The position numbers were made by a program, and so were the translations under genes. The notes beneath the pieces are model-generated. The model was not told where the DNA came from, ran no database searches, and saw nothing but the letters and a program-made list of their open reading frames with translations. This document shows positions 44,159-57,159 of a stretch of DNA of 64,000 nt, in pieces. Position 1 is the stretch's first letter; every line of letters starts with the position of its first letter. Where the stretch lies: positions 1 to 64,000 of the forward strand of contig JAVYIG010000697.1 in the NCBI GenBank assembly GCA_035222895.1. The letters are read 5' to 3'. The stretch comes from Strongylocentrotus droebachiensis. Its lineage: Eukaryota > Echinodermata > Echinoidea > Camarodonta > Strongylocentrotidae.

Positions 44159-44776
44159 ATGACGGATGATATTATCCGACATTTCTTCCTACATGTTGCT
44201 ATTCAAAATTCCGAACTGAATGGTCTTGCACTTCGGAATCATTTCCACTTCATTTTAATTAAATACCGCATAGGGAGAACCCGAGAAGGAATACAACATC
44301 AATCATATCCATTCACCCAGTTTTATGGATTTGAAATGAACTCTCAGCCGGGGTTGACAAGGGGTAGTACTTACAACAGTTTCTCAATGAGTATCATCCA
44401 ATTGTGCAGCTTTGTTCTGGTTCCAGACAGTTCTTTGTCCCCCTTACGGTATCTACAATATTATATGTGCATAAAGCATTTCAACATGCAGTCCCTCAAC
44501 TATGGAACAAACTTCCTAGTAATATCAAAGGATGTTCTTCTCTTGATCTATTTAAGCCTCTGTTAAAGTCTTACCCTTTTCAAACGTAATTTCTTACCAT
44601 TCTTTATACAATAAAATGTATGATACAGGTAGTTTCCAATTTGGATAGTTATCATGCTATTATGTTCTTATTATTTCATTTCTTCTGTACTCACTTTTTG
44701 ATTTGTTTTCTATTTCCATAGCGCTTAGAGACTTAATTGTTATTTGCGCTAAAAAACTGAGTATTATTTTTATTAG
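44159..44776 (+). mobile_element. 3' end of a truncated non-LTR retrotransposon
   Basis: The open frame at 44404-44589 ends with KAFQHAVPQLWNKLPSNIKG and then LDLFKPLLKSYPF. This is the conserved C-terminus of ORF2 in many LINE families (AFxxAAPxLWNxLP). Upstream, an overlapping frame carries further pieces with frameshifts. A 3' UTR follows with TAGCGCTTAGAGACTTAATT near 44718. The rest of the element is missing, as expected for 5' truncation. Confidence 0.65.
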
Positions 44777-45338
44777 TAGAGAAATTTTCCAAGCGAACGT
44801 TTTTCCCCATATAAAATCTAAAATGGAGTGGGAAGATGGTTTTCTACTTCCCAATCCTGGATCTAAACATGCTCTAATATTTCTTAAAAGAAAAAACAAC
44901 AACACCTAAACCCTTTTCAGTATGATGGTATGTATTTCTCCCTTGTATTTTGTGAAAATAATATCACTTGTCTGTCTGACAACATGTCAGAAAATTTGGT
45001 CTAAAGCCCTCAAGTAGATTTTTGTTTTACATCGGACTAGCTAAACGTAAAGCAAATCCAGGATTTAAGAGATTGAAATCTTGTCATGTTAGTCAGATAA
45101 CTACAGAAGAGGAAGGAATTTACAAAGTTCTTGTTTTTTTCATAGGTCTATTCACACTGGCGTACTGATGGGGGGGGGGGGGGGAGGGAATACAATTCGA
45201 ATGCGGTTTATTTCCAATTTAAACCAGTTGTTTAGAAATGTTGCCTAAGTGAGTTTTCTGGAACTTTTTTTTTGTAAATTATACTTTTTTATGCTCGAGC
45301 CTCCCTCACTCTTTTTGAAATGGTATGTTAAAGAGAAT
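44777..45338. other. Intergenic stretch, no gene seen
   Basis: A G-run lies at about 45171-45184. No coding exon was recognised. Confidence 0.4.
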
Positions 45339-45339
45339 T

Positions 45340-45370
<31 letters not shown>

Positions 45371-45371
45371 A
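45339..45371. repeat. (GAAA)n microsatellite
   Basis: About eight AGAA units in a row. Confidence 0.8.
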
Positions 45372-45404
45372 TAATGACCTCCAGAGTCACAAAATGAGGT
45401 GTCA

Positions 45405-45530
45405 AAATATGCTAATCTGACCGTATTTAAATGCCTCAAACCCCTGAGCTTCCCGAGGCTCTGCCACTGGACCCCTAAGGTGGGCCCCTGGATGCTCATC
45501 TGACCGTAATTTAATGCCAAAAACATGTAA
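45405..45530. repeat. Second locus of the CTGACCGTAATTTAATGCC family
   Basis: It contains CTAATCTGACCGTATTTAAA, AAACCCCTGAGCTTCC and CATCTGACCGTAATTTAATG, matching 40760-41045. Confidence 0.5.
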
Positions 45531-46920
45531 TGCCTAACATGTAAGAGTGGTGAACACAAATCCGCCCCATAGTAATATAGTTATATGATTCCCCAAACAC
45601 TTCCTGAAATGATTCAACTAATTTGATGCAATCTGAAGCATACAGGACTATTTTCTGGTTATACACCTTTTTTATTATCTTCATTAACAGAGGGAAGAGT
45701 AGGCCGCTCCTATGCTGTATACGCCCTGAAATATTGAAATAGTCTTTTCGGATTAGTTGGTAATGGTCAATGCATTTTAACATGTTTGAACAAGTTTATA
45801 GCATGAACGGCTTTCCCTAAATGGGAAAAAATTCTACAATTTTATTAATTTTTTATCTTCCTTGCACATTAATGTGTTTGCGCCAAGAAGCCGATAATGG
45901 TATTTCATTTTGTTCAGAGTTGGTAAATACACTGTTGCCATCATGTTAAACAAATTTGTTTACCTCTTTTCATGACGTGATAGTGAGAATATAATAAATT
46001 CTTGATCAATAAAGTTTATAATAACCTTCTCAGAATCGAGGTCTGCATGGATGCGTCACTGTTTGACATGAGTTTGTATAATAAATAGTGGCTCAGCACA
46101 GGCCCAGCCATTTCGGTGGCACATAGTATTATGGGGAAGGGTATTGGGTTTTTTACTGGGTGGATACAATTAATATTATTATTATTCATTAGGCAAAAAC
46201 AAATCAAGAAACACTGATATACAAAACAACAATTAAAATTTGAAGTTAATTACATGGATGTTGGGAAAAGAAACAGATCAACTAATTAACCTTCACCAGA
46301 AGGTAATCTTTTCAAAAATTTGAATTAACAAGATTACCAAATATGAGAATGTTGAAAGGAAGTTTTATCGTCTTTCTTTTCTCTTTTTGTCCCCTTGCAA
46401 TATTATTGTTACGCTAGGTGCTGTGGTCGAATCTCGTTATTTTCATTTCTATCCCTCCGCCTTTCTTTCCCCCTCCCATCCTCTCTCAGTTATCTGGCCC
46501 TTATCCTTTCTCACTTTCTCTGAGTCTATCTGTCCTTCGGTCGGCCTCTTTCTTTCACTCTCTCACTAATTATTTTTCCTTGACGGAAACATCCTTTTTT
46601 TTTATCCCTTGAAACAAAAAATTGCCTTTGCCCTTCTAGTTTGTATTTTTGTGTCTCTGTATTGTCGTTATCATTCCTTTTCTGTTATTCATCTCGGTCA
46701 TCTCCCATCTTATTGCTTTTTTTAGAAAAAACCTCAATAATTTGTTTAAGAAGAAAACAAACATCAAAACTTAGGGCAAAATATAGCATCATAACACTTT
46801 GTTACTTTGCTATGCATTTTTGGTTTAGCCCGACAGAATATCAATACATAAAACGTTCACATACTATTTTATCTCAGTGAGTATTTATTTTGTTAAAGAA
46901 TAGTGTTTCCTCCCCGTCAC
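45531..46920. other. Intergenic stretch, no gene seen
   Basis: Mixed AT-rich and pyrimidine-rich DNA (46380-46620 is CT-rich). Open frames here look like composition artefacts. Confidence 0.4.
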
Positions 46921-46934
46921 CCCCTCTATCCCCC

Positions 46935-46962
46935 TCCCCACCCCCCCCCCCCCCCTCTCTCT

Positions 46963-47009
<47 letters not shown>
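46935..47009. repeat. C-run followed by (CT)n microsatellite
   Basis: About 18 C, then a (CT)n tract interrupted by CGCG. Confidence 0.8.
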
Positions 47010-47012
<3 letters not shown>

Positions 47013-48600
47013 CACGTGTACTATATGTAAAATAATTATTTACATGTAAGCGTAAGCAGTGGAATACAACTGTTGAACATGGTGGGTCGTCACCGTGGGT
47101 ATGTGTGGTTTGCGGGTGTGTTAGTGGTGGGTGTGCGTGTGTATAAGTTTGAAGCCATATTCATTGATGTCAAATTATAATTTGTTTTCATACTGATCTG
47201 CAGAGAACGTAAGGATGTGACAAACTCATCTTCTTTGAGGCGAGGGGAAAATGAAATATCGGTAAAAATTATGTCCTTATTCTTTTAGAAGTTATAAATA
47301 TACTTAAACCACATGGCGTTCATTTGAAAAACGTATAATTTTTAGGAAAATGCATCTGGTTTTCTTTATAAGATATTTTTCCACCATGAAACCAATAATT
47401 ATTTTTAAAATATTTTTCTTTAATCATTGATTGCTATATAGGCCTATAGATGAGTTTACTCACTACCAGTTCTGAGCAAAGTTTGGTGTTTATAGGCCTA
47501 TGTATAATAAACTGTAATGACAAATGCAAACTGGAAAGTGGGAGCTGAAAATATGAACCCTTTATTTGGTATTGAAGAATTCAATAAATAAAATCAACAT
47601 ATAATGATTATGATACATCATATACAAATATAAAGTATATAGACCATAATAATGCTAATTATTGTGGTAATATTCATCTAAACTACCATTTCATAATCTT
47701 AATACGTACTACAAATACTTTATGAAATTTGGCAAAGACTATTAAAAAAAGATCATTGACATCTGTAAACATTTGGGGATATGTTTTCACATTATTTTTC
47801 TTTTCTTGACCAATGATTCTTTTAATAACTGTAAACAGGATTTAAAATGAGCACAAATAATACTAGTGTCAACATTAATGTTGCGCCGTTCGGGGATTGT
47901 AAGTCTATGAATTAAGACGAGTCAGCCTATCTAACAACAACAACAACAATACTAATTACAAAATGAAAATGCTAATAATAGTAGCAGTAGTAGTAATAAT
48001 AATAATAATAACAATAATTATTATTATCAATTGCTTTAACAATTCTGGCCAATAAAATTAATGTATAGAGATTTTGTGGAATTTTATTAAATCATGTAAA
48101 CAGAAATGCAAAGTAACGATGGTAACCCTTTTAACGTTAACGCTATCTTATAACAGATACATTTGCACTTACACAATATAGACAACTTCATAGTTTACTA
48201 AGTAGAAGTGTCCATCAGACAGACCGTTGTAGATGAGATAAGAGAACTTGTGAACGGCAACTTTACAGCACATAAATAGCACATGATTTGACGAAAATCA
48301 ATCTGTCTCATAAAACCACACATAATTTTTTGGGGCAATGCAAGAGCGAAAACAGTTATTTGTAGAATGCATTATGTACAGAAAAATAGCGATTGTCCAA
48401 CGTTTGTGGATGTTCTCTTTCTAAACTGCTGGATATCAATACACACAGGATCGGATCCGTTGTTACGCCATGTTATGTTTGGTAGAGATGTCATTTTATG
48501 TCAAGTTTGTAGGGCCATTTGCGAGGGACTAGCTACCTCCATCGCTACACGGGACGCCAAGGAAAGGACTGTATACTAGACGAACTGAAAAGGAACGTTA
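47010..48600. other. Intergenic stretch downstream of the peptide gene
   Basis: AT-rich, with an (AAT)n/(ATT)n patch at 47995-48030. AATAAA on the minus strand at 48083-48088 could serve the peptide gene. No coding exon was recognised. Confidence 0.4.
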
Positions 48601-48645
48601 CAAGTGTCTCAAGGATCAACCTAAATGTACATAGTTTGCGGGAGC

Positions 48646-48993
48646 TTAGTAGCGGAACTGCTTGCAACCCAGATCGTGGAATCCTTTCCTGCACCCGTGG
48701 AAGCAGTTTCCGAGCTTGTAGGTTGGGAAGAAAGAATGGCAGAAACTGCAGTCGCTGACGCAGACGCGACGTCGGTCACGGCTGAATGCTTCTCCACCCC
48801 TCGTTAATCGGGAGAAGACGTCATCGTTGTCGCCCCCCTGCATCGCGTCCCACATTTCTAACTGTTGTTCATCCATGTCATTGTCGCCTTGGAGTTCGTC
48901 GACGTTCTGTTTTTCGTATGTTGGGAGAGCATAGCTCTGGATGAAAACCAGTAGCGAGCAGATCAAAAGAAGGTATTGCGATAGCGTGTTCAT
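48646..48993 (-). CDS. Secreted six-cysteine neuropeptide precursor, eclosion-hormone type (putative)
   Basis: The precursor has 115 residues from the ATG at 48993. A splice acceptor (GCCTACAG) lies just upstream, so an earlier 5' non-coding exon is expected. Residues 1-22 form a clear signal peptide (YLLLICSLLVFIQSYA). An acidic spacer rich in Asp, Glu and Gln follows to about residue 70. The basic site RDRRR (72-76) then releases a predicted 39-residue peptide with six cysteines: Cys78-x3-Cys82-x2-Cys85-x11-Cys97-x3-Cys101-x8-Cys110. This spacing resembles eclosion hormones (x3, x2, about 12, x3, about 10). Eclosion-hormone-type precursors are known in echinoderms, where their function is unclear. 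Sequence identity outside the cysteines is low, so another cystine-knot-like secreted peptide is possible. Confidence 0.65.
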   Translation of the reverse strand: MNTLSQYLLLICSLLVFIQSYALPTYEKQNVDELQGDNDMDEQQLEMWDAMQGGDNDDVFSRLTRGGEAFSRDRRRVCVSDCSFCHSFFPTYKLGNCFHGCRKGFHDLGCKQFRY

Positions 48994-49029
48994 TGTGGAC
49001 TGTAGGCTGCAGCGGGAAAACAAAATGAT

Positions 49030-50320
49030 CAGAAAGACTGTTAGTATAGTCAGATGGTATTTAGGTAAAGTAAGTTAGCAGACAATAACGAAATATAATT
49101 TATAATGTATACAACAATCTACTAATAATATCCGACTACCTTAAATCTTTCCTTATTCATTCGTGATCCACTAATATAGTTCTTCCATTATAGTGCATTC
49201 ATCAAAACAAAATTCTTTAATGATTCTATTTGCAATGATAAAGCTACCTGTGGCCTACCTATCAATTGCCAACAAAAGGTGACGGTGAAGTGAATTAGAA
49301 GAATATTAACGAGGGAAAAGGACATTATGATGACATGTTTTATCCTTCTATAACCCAACTCGTTTGCTTTGCTCCCTCCAATTTAAAGTTCTAGTGCAAC
49401 CCTTGGGAAAGTGTCTCACAATGTGCTGACGAACCTTGCGTATAATTACGCTCCGCCTTTCCCTGTTATGCAAGATGTTGCTTTTGGTTGTATCTTTGGC
49501 GTTCAGTCAAATTTGACTATTTTCACTTTATCTGGTTCTTTACACAAATCAGTCTATGTAGGCATTATCTGTATGTAGTCCAATATTTTGAGGGTTTCTA
49601 GCAGCTGCCTCATTCCTCCATGGTTTTTCTGCTCTTAATTGACATACTCGTTTCGCTGCATCTTTACAGACCAGAAAACCTCAATTCAATTCCGCTACCC
49701 CAGTTAACATGACCGTTTCTGTTATAGTCCATTAAAATTCAACATATGGGCCTTAATCATTAATCATTTTTTCACTGTTTGGTGTTTCCTGCTTATGATG
49801 ATTCCTCTCAACAGCTTATTTACTTGTCACTTCACTACAATAAAGCTTTTGTGAGGATTCGATGAAATAGTTCGCGTCTCACCCTCTAGCGTCTTCTTTA
49901 AAATACATATGGTAATAAGTGATGATTTCAATTTCTACCATTCTAAATAGTACGTTTTTATTTCATGTGTACTCTGAATCAAATAATTTTTGTGGTGATG
50001 ATTTTGAAATGATTTAGATTGAATGATGTTGCAACTTGACTATCGATTCTGTTGTAACAAAATGGTTTAAGAGAGATGCTTTATTCAATGTGTTAATATC
50101 ATAATAAATGTAAAGGAAGAAATGAAAACCATAATTTAAATTGCACCGTTTATTAATGAACGGATGGATCAGGTCAGAAGGTTGTACCTTGGCTGCAAGT
50201 TTTATTGACTTTCTCCTGCAATGGGGGCGCATTTCGGCTAAGCCCTATGCCGAGAAAAGGAGAAACCTTGAAAACTTCGAAAAACCTGAGCCTCGTATGA
50301 AATTTAGCATTGACGGTATC
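49030..50320. other. Upstream region of the peptide gene
   Basis: Expected to hold the 5' UTR exon and promoter, but no exon or TATA box can be placed with confidence. Confidence 0.35.
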
Positions 50321-50415
50321 TTTGCAATTCATGGTACCTTCCATGGAAATCTTGTTTTGATTTGCTGTTGAGTGACGTCGCCATGGTAGTTACCATCAGT
50401 GGTAAGTTTTATGCC
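50320..50415 (-). mobile_element. Fragment of an ACCATTGATGGTAA-type MITE
   Basis: ATGGAAATCTTGTTTTGATT and GTTACCATCAGTGGTAAG parallel, in the opposite orientation, ATGGAAACCTTGATTTTGAT and ACCATTGATGGTGACTTTAC at 63415-63478. Confidence 0.4.
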
Positions 50416-50585
50416 ACGGGCCCAGGTTGTTTAATTTTTCAAGCTTTCTCCTACATGAGATTAAAATGGATGATATTCACGGAAAGGGGAAAACATCACG
50501 TACTTTTAAAAAGTCACCCTGTAGAAGATCAACTAGTTTTACTTGCATTAAGCTTGCCTAACACATAGACAATGTACAGTCTTTA

Positions 50586-50600
50586 TATATATATATATAA
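50586..50600. repeat. (TA)n microsatellite
   Basis: A short pure TA dinucleotide run. Confidence 0.7.
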
Positions 50601-52490
50601 ATACATTTTTCAAAACAGTCAATGTACTAAAGCGTGTTTGATTTGTTTCAAAATATTTCACTTTCTCAACTTTTATAATCATCTTCATTTGTAATTGTGG
50701 GCAGAAAATTAATATTTTATAACGGGAAAGGTAACCCCAAGTGGATTAAAGTGATTAAAGTGATTAGATTTAAGATTAATGATGTAAAAAGATGACGAAA
50801 TGACGAAAACAGAAAGGTAGAAACTAAAAAAGTATTCAATAAATCTCGGCAAAAAGCCAGTTTCATTGTCAGTCATGCACTAAAAGGCCGAATTTAAATC
50901 ATTTAATACCTTTACCACATCTTATTCATATTTGACGAATAGATTGCCATTTCCAATATCGGTATCTGGTTACGACCGTGCCCTTTTGTTAATGCTCCTC
51001 ATGGTCGTATATAAAGTGACTATAGGTTGGGTAGTATATCGGTGTATTATCGGAGAGAAAGCGGCCAACCTGCCCCGGGTATTTTATTGAGTTACACAGC
51101 TTGGTATACCCAGTCATAATCGGTCTAATGACTAATGTACATATCATCCAATGAACCTTTTGACATGCGATCCAAAAGATCATCAGTATAGAGCAAATCT
51201 CTACAAATGCATCCATCTCTGACAAAGTAAATGGGTTATTGTACCCCTCATATCACACGTTATGAATCGATAATTACCATCCATCATTTTGATGGTCAGT
51301 TTTTGTGCCTTCATGAGCCATCTTTTCTAGAGCGCATGACGGTTACTTAATCATTACAAAAGCTGGATTGTGATGTAATATATTAAATCGAACCTTCTTT
51401 GCATCTTTTAGCTGTATTATGATGATAATAAGCGAAGGCGTGATGGACGTGCGTTCGCCGACATGATATTTTTTCATTTTGTTGTATCTCATGGACTTTC
51501 TTTCGCGGGCACGCGCCGACTTCTCTTCGCCACAACCTCCTCGCCCGTGCTAAATAGAGTAACATGACACGGTCTATTCATAATGGAATCCATTGGTGAG
51601 GTGGAGGGATGAATAAGAGAATGGATGGCCATGGCTCAACTGCAGCCTGTCTCATCAAATGGCATTTCATCCACACACGTAGACCATCTTCAGACTTTAT
51701 CACCTTTTCCATAAAACAAGAAGTAGAAAAAAAAAACCACACCACGAAATGAGAGCCATACATCGTCTCTTCATTCACGTATCGAATCGTGATTTTTCTA
51801 ATGTAATTTACCAGGATGATGCCTTCAGTCATGGAAGAAAAAAAAGAGAAGAAAGGTTCTTTCGAGAAAATGACTAGCCGTAGTGAAATGTCCTTCATAC
51901 TTGTCGTTGCGAGTGGACTAACGCTGCGCCGATTAACCTTTAGCTTTTTGTCTCAAATACAGACAATAATAGCTCTGTCTCAAGTAATACGTGTTGTACC
52001 AATAGACCCAAACCGAAACTGCCTTGTGTATCAAACAAGAACTATGACTTAAATGGCGCCAGAGTAAACCAGTTGCAAGGTTACATTTGAAATAACAATC
52101 ACATTTTCTCTGGTAAAAAGCTTAATGTCATACTTCTAATTTGAGGGCGCTTATGTCGATTTAAATATTCGTTTTCATGATGCAAGCTCACAGTGATTGC
52201 ACCATTGGTACCCATATCATGTATCATTATTATAAGGTTACGTTTTCTTGATATCCATAATAACTGACACATCAACAGGAAGGATCGTTCGAGGTATAAC
52301 CTATAGAAGGGAAGAGAACTATATCACCACTTGTCATATTGCGGAGGAGTTAATAAATTGCAATGACCAGAATGGTAAAAAGGTCTCCTCATCCCACTCT
52401 CATCCCTCCTACTCTCACCCCCTCCCTCAAGAGCTGGAAGTTTTGTAGGATGATTGATCAGTGATAAGTTTGAAGGAAATACATCTGGTG
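50601..52490. other. Intergenic stretch, no gene seen
   Basis: No recognised exon, RNA gene or element on either strand. Confidence 0.4.
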
Positions 52491-52493
52491 GAC

Positions 52494-52571
52494 AGTCAAT
52501 GTTCTTGCATACTGTCAATGTTCTTGCATACTGTCAATGTTCTTCCATACTGTCAATGTTCTTGCATACTG
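52494..52571. repeat. 19-bp tandem repeat, four copies
   Basis: The unit TACTGTCAATGTTCTTGCA is repeated four times with one G-to-C change in the third copy. Confidence 0.85.
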
Positions 52572-52579
52572 TCTTGATA

Positions 52580-55500
52580 GCACGAACGGACCAAAACTGC
52601 CAAGAAGCAGCAACTTAACCTACTTTGGTGATGACTTCGAGCCAGACATGCAGTGGATCGTTCAAAGTGTGAAAGTGAACACATTTTCTACGTATCAATG
52701 AAAGTGACATGTCAAACACACATCTCTTGGAGAGAGAAAATTTAAACATTGCTACTTTTACCATACATTGAGCAGTCCAGTAAATGAGGAATAGCAAATC
52801 ATAATTGTAGTCCGTCAGTTTAATGATTCTATCCGTGTAATAAACATAACAAGTTCAATATTAATCTTATAAAATCAGTATCACTTTTTGTAGTCTGTAA
52901 ACCATAAAATGTAATTTTTTAATTGCTTTGTTGAGTAGTGTGTTATGTCCTTGGAAAAAAATGAATTTACTTTTTCACTTTGATTTTGGAAAAGCAACAT
53001 TATTTGAGGATATTGTTTACATTACGCTTACTCCTTCGAAAAAGATATGAGCCATGAAGTTGCTCGATTGTGGAGGGAGTGGGTTTGGGGTAAAATCCCT
53101 TGAGATAGAAGAGAAGAATCATTTGCCAGTCAACAACAAAATCAGAAACCAAGATTTTTCGCCAAGGATAAACAAGTACAAACATTTACACATTTGTCCA
53201 CCCCTCCTTCCGAAAGCAATTGGATTGGATGACATCCCCATTCCCAAACGACATCTCTTCACACGACTTTTCGCTCAGTACATTGTTTGATTATATAGAG
53301 GAAATGAGTTGCAGCTTCAGTCATGTGTTAAACCCACATCGTCAGAGTCAGAAGGGATTTATCACTTCACCTATTTCTCGACTTTCTTTGTTCTCTGTTC
53401 CTTTCATTCCAATTTCTTTCTTTCCTTTTTATTAGCCATTCGTTAGGGTGACCCTCCCCAATGCTACAGTGATACAATATTGACTGTTAAAGCACTTTGT
53501 GAACTTCCATTGGGGGTTGGTCAAGTTCTGGCTAAGAGAGCTCCTAGTAATCTCTTGCGATTTTGTAACTTCTACAATTTACATGCATGCGTCAACAGCG
53601 GCAAGTTGTTACAGACTTTGCACATTTCTATGTTGTAGCTATTTTGTTCAGAATGTTGTTAATAACATTACTCCCAACATCTTTATCCCGACCAAATCAT
53701 GACCTCTCCCACGAGGCGCCCCAGACAACCCCATTTCCAATCAAGGATGTCAAGACCATCGTACACAGTCATCAGAGTCTCCACATTTGTCTTTTTTTCG
53801 TGTAAATCTCATCTTAGCAATTTCGTGCATGCATGACTCTCTCTCTACCATGTTTACCTCGACAGCAACAATATTGACCTCGGCAGAATCCCATGTGCCA
53901 GCGTGCGTCTCGCGGTTCAACATCATCAGCTTGACTAAACCACACCGTTTCTATCTCGGCCCGCCCGTGGGAGCCGAATATCTCCACGGAAATAATGACA
54001 TATCGGTCTGAAACTAGGATTGGTTGATTTCTATTGAGCCTAGGATGAACTGATTACCCGTGAGAGCCAAGAAGCCTTTAGACACTGTCCACAGTTATTT
54101 TATTGTAGCAGCCTCTGATTGCCTCCCACTAACATTGTTCTGGATGCCATTCACACCAAAAAGAATGTAATTTCGGCTGATTGCATTACTTTGATCAATA
54201 GGATTTGCTTTGATGTTTCCATAGCCTACTTCATGTGGGTGTCTCACTTTGGGGATTGTACTTGATTGCCGCGTTGCAATGGAAGGAAGATCTACAATAC
54301 AACTTTAATCAACTTTCTGTATGTTATTCAGGAAAAAACCGCTCCCATTATTTGGTCCCCCAAAAAGCATTCACGGTGTTTTGGAAGAAATATATACAAT
54401 TGATTACACAATGACGTTTCAATATGATAAAAATACACCAAAAAAGTACAAAGAACAATTAAAGAAGTTGTGACCCAAACGGCATCTGAAAATGTGATAG
54501 ACTTCATGTTTGCTCTTTGTTTTTGTATAATATATTCCCCCTTTCAAATTCCTAGATACCCCTGGCGAGTATTGCTCAGTCTCTTCTGACTATACACGGC
54601 TCTTCTTTGCACCCTTCGAACCTGTCTTTGGTGCTTATATCGTCAGACAAGACCCTTTTTTATTTACACAAATGTCTCTTGAACCAAGTGGGGGTAATGG
54701 GCACGGCGTAATAAAGATTATTAGCTTCCAAGTTTTAGGCAAATGACGCAGAAAACTGGATAGGCCTTCAAAGATGAAACGTTTGCTCCTTTCGTATGGT
54801 GTTAGGGCTTGGGTTGCAATTGGGTCTAAGCTTTGCTTTTGGGTAAACTTATTGTATAGTGGGAGGTCCAGTGTTGAAGTGTCAGGAGTTTCATTGGTGT
54901 AAAAATAATTATTTTTTTTGTCCACGAAGCGATTGTCGCCGGAGCATCATGTTACCATCAAATCTGTAATCTTTCAATTGCACTTTTGACCTTAAACGTG
55001 CCGCTCCGTGGGAAATTCAAGTCCTACAAGATACTCATCTATCACATCACCTTAAAAGAGATGAACAGTAACATGATAGACAAAGAAAGAACATAAGAAT
55101 AAGGGGGTCATTCATGACGTTATTATCTTTTGTTGATATTTTGGGTAACAGTCATCGCAATCTTAGTTATATATTCATTATATTCTTATAATTAGAAATA
55201 AGTAGATCATAAGACAAATAAACAAATAACTGAGTCCTATTAAATCTTGTAATGCATTGCTACAGTAAAAGAATATACATTGAACTAAACGACCACGCCA
55301 AGTCTCATAATTTCCTTTGAGAGAAAGATATATACATCTCATACCGTCGGTTCGAAGTCATTATTTTAAGGGTATTGGGATATTATTATCATGTTGTGCA
55401 TCTCATTCTGCTTTTTCCGATGATATAACATTAAAGGCGTTAACTACGGTTAACAGTTATATAGGTCAATGCTGTGAGGTAGAAGTGGCGTTTGATATTG

Positions 55501-55890
55501 CGCTTTGGACTTATTAACGCCTTTTTCCTGGCTTGCATGCGCTTATTTACCCATATCTATCAAGAACATCTAATAATAACATCTAAGAAATATTTAGTTA
55601 AATAAATGTTCAGCATGGTGAGGGGTAGGGTTACTAATACAATAGTACTAAGACTCAAAAGCAACGATCAGGATTTGACACTAGTTGAGTTGAAAATATG
55701 TTTTACAATGTTTCACGATGGTAAGGGTTTTTCTTCTTTTCTTGTTTCAAAGGTGACATTTCAAAATGCAAAGTTTTCATAATACATAAATTTAGAATGA
55801 CGTCAGCACAATTTGATAGATTTACAATTTAATGCACCGACTACCATTTTATCTTATGTCATTAACTATGCATAAATTCAATTTGTTTGT
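52580..55890. other. Intergenic stretch, no gene seen
   Basis: Several open frames of 60-96 codons exist on both strands but none resembles a known family or has matching splice sites. Confidence 0.4.
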
Positions 55891-55894
55891 GTAG

Positions 55895-56051
55895 TGCAAG
55901 ATGCTGGACCCAAACACGAGAAGTTTGATGATGGAGTTGACAAGTACTGGAGAGCTGAGTACACTGAGGCCACTCTGATAGAAATATAGGCAGACGTTAC
56001 ATTAGCTTTGTTAGATGATTCTGATGACGCTTCAACTTCAGGAACTTCGAG
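55895..56051 (+). other. Candidate exon of an unrecognised transcript
   Basis: It is bounded by an acceptor (TTTGTTTGTGTAG) and a donor (CTTCGAG then GTAAATATT). In one frame it reads QDAGPKHEKFDDGVDKYWRA and on to TLIEI and a stop at 55987-55989, which is protein-like but unknown to me. It could be a terminal coding part followed by an untranslated exon end, or a non-coding RNA exon. Confidence 0.3.
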
Positions 56052-56634
56052 GTAAATATTCGATTTATTTTTTTCATATTGAAACATAATGTAGTAAATG
56101 TAGTGTAGTCTTTATTGAATTATATGTCAAAGGTATGATTACATATTGTTGATGAAAAGGGCAATATCTGCAAGTGAAACTTATATAACGGTTGAGTGTA
56201 TGCATGGTATTTGCAATATAAAGAGGAGTTTTGCAAAGTAGTTGTCAGCAGTACGAGTAAGATTTTTTAAATAAATAATTTGTATTCATCACTCCGATTG
56301 TTTCTTTTCACTTAGATTGAATAAATCAGTTTAAATCTATCTAAACTATTGATTTTTAAATGAATTTAACTTGGTTTACCTGTCACTAGCACAAGTGCAT
56401 GATAACATAGAAATATAAATGAAAATGGAATATGGAAAGAGTTCTTTGTGCATTTTCAATTGATAAGCCCTTGCAACCTATAGGCAGCTTATCGACAGAC
56501 ACCTTTGGTACACAATTTTGTATAGTGTTTTGCTCTTCAATAAACACTCTCATGTACATCAGAACATTTTATTTTGTCAATTTGTTTACACAAAATTATT
56601 TGTAACGATGCCATGTGTGTGTGTGTATTTGCAG

Positions 56635-56739
56635 GTATAGCTGTCTACCATGAAACGTGATTAAACACCACTTGGAAATGATGAACCTATTGAACTAGCT
56701 ATTCCTCGAACATCACAGACATAACCACACGATATTGAG
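56635..56739 (+). other. Second candidate exon of the same transcript
   Basis: It is bounded by GTGTGTGTGTATTTGCAG and by a strong donor (TATTGAG then GTAAGTTC). No long open frame, which fits an untranslated or non-coding exon. Confidence 0.25.
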
Positions 56740-57081
56740 GTAAGTTCTCTAAATGACGTCATATCGGTTGTAATAAATATAAATTACTCTACATCAATAT
56801 AAATCAGCGAAATCACGTGTGATAAGTGATGGATATCACTCTACTTTTCTCCTGGTAGCAATAAATGTAGGTTCAAATGTTAAAAAGGTTAATATTTGAT
56901 ACTCATATTGAAAGGCACACATTTTTTGTTGGTGTCTCTGTGCATTTGCTAAACGAACATCCACAAGGCAAAGAGGCAATCAAGTCAAAGTCACTTGTCA
57001 AGGTGTTATGAAAAAGAATTAATAAAGGTAGAAGAATTAAGAAAATTCAAGTAAGACGAATCTGGTCTTATCAGAACTTCT

Positions 57082-57152
57082 GGGCCATCTACCTTGTCTA
57101 GTAGTTAAGGCATTGGAGTTCTAAGGTAAGGACCCGGGTAAGATTCCCCACG
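57082..57152 (+). pseudogene. tRNA-like sequence, probably a SINE head
   Basis: An A-box-like GTCTAGTAGTTAAGGCATTG, and about 30 bases on GACCCGGGTAAGATTCCCC, a degenerate B box. It is followed by a T-run, typical of a Pol III terminator. The acceptor stem is not convincing. Confidence 0.4.
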
Positions 57153-57159
57153 AAATTTT

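Noticed and set aside
52248-52448. 66-codon frame as a small gene
   Set aside because: No homology, no matching splice sites, and codon use is unremarkable for random AT-rich sequence.
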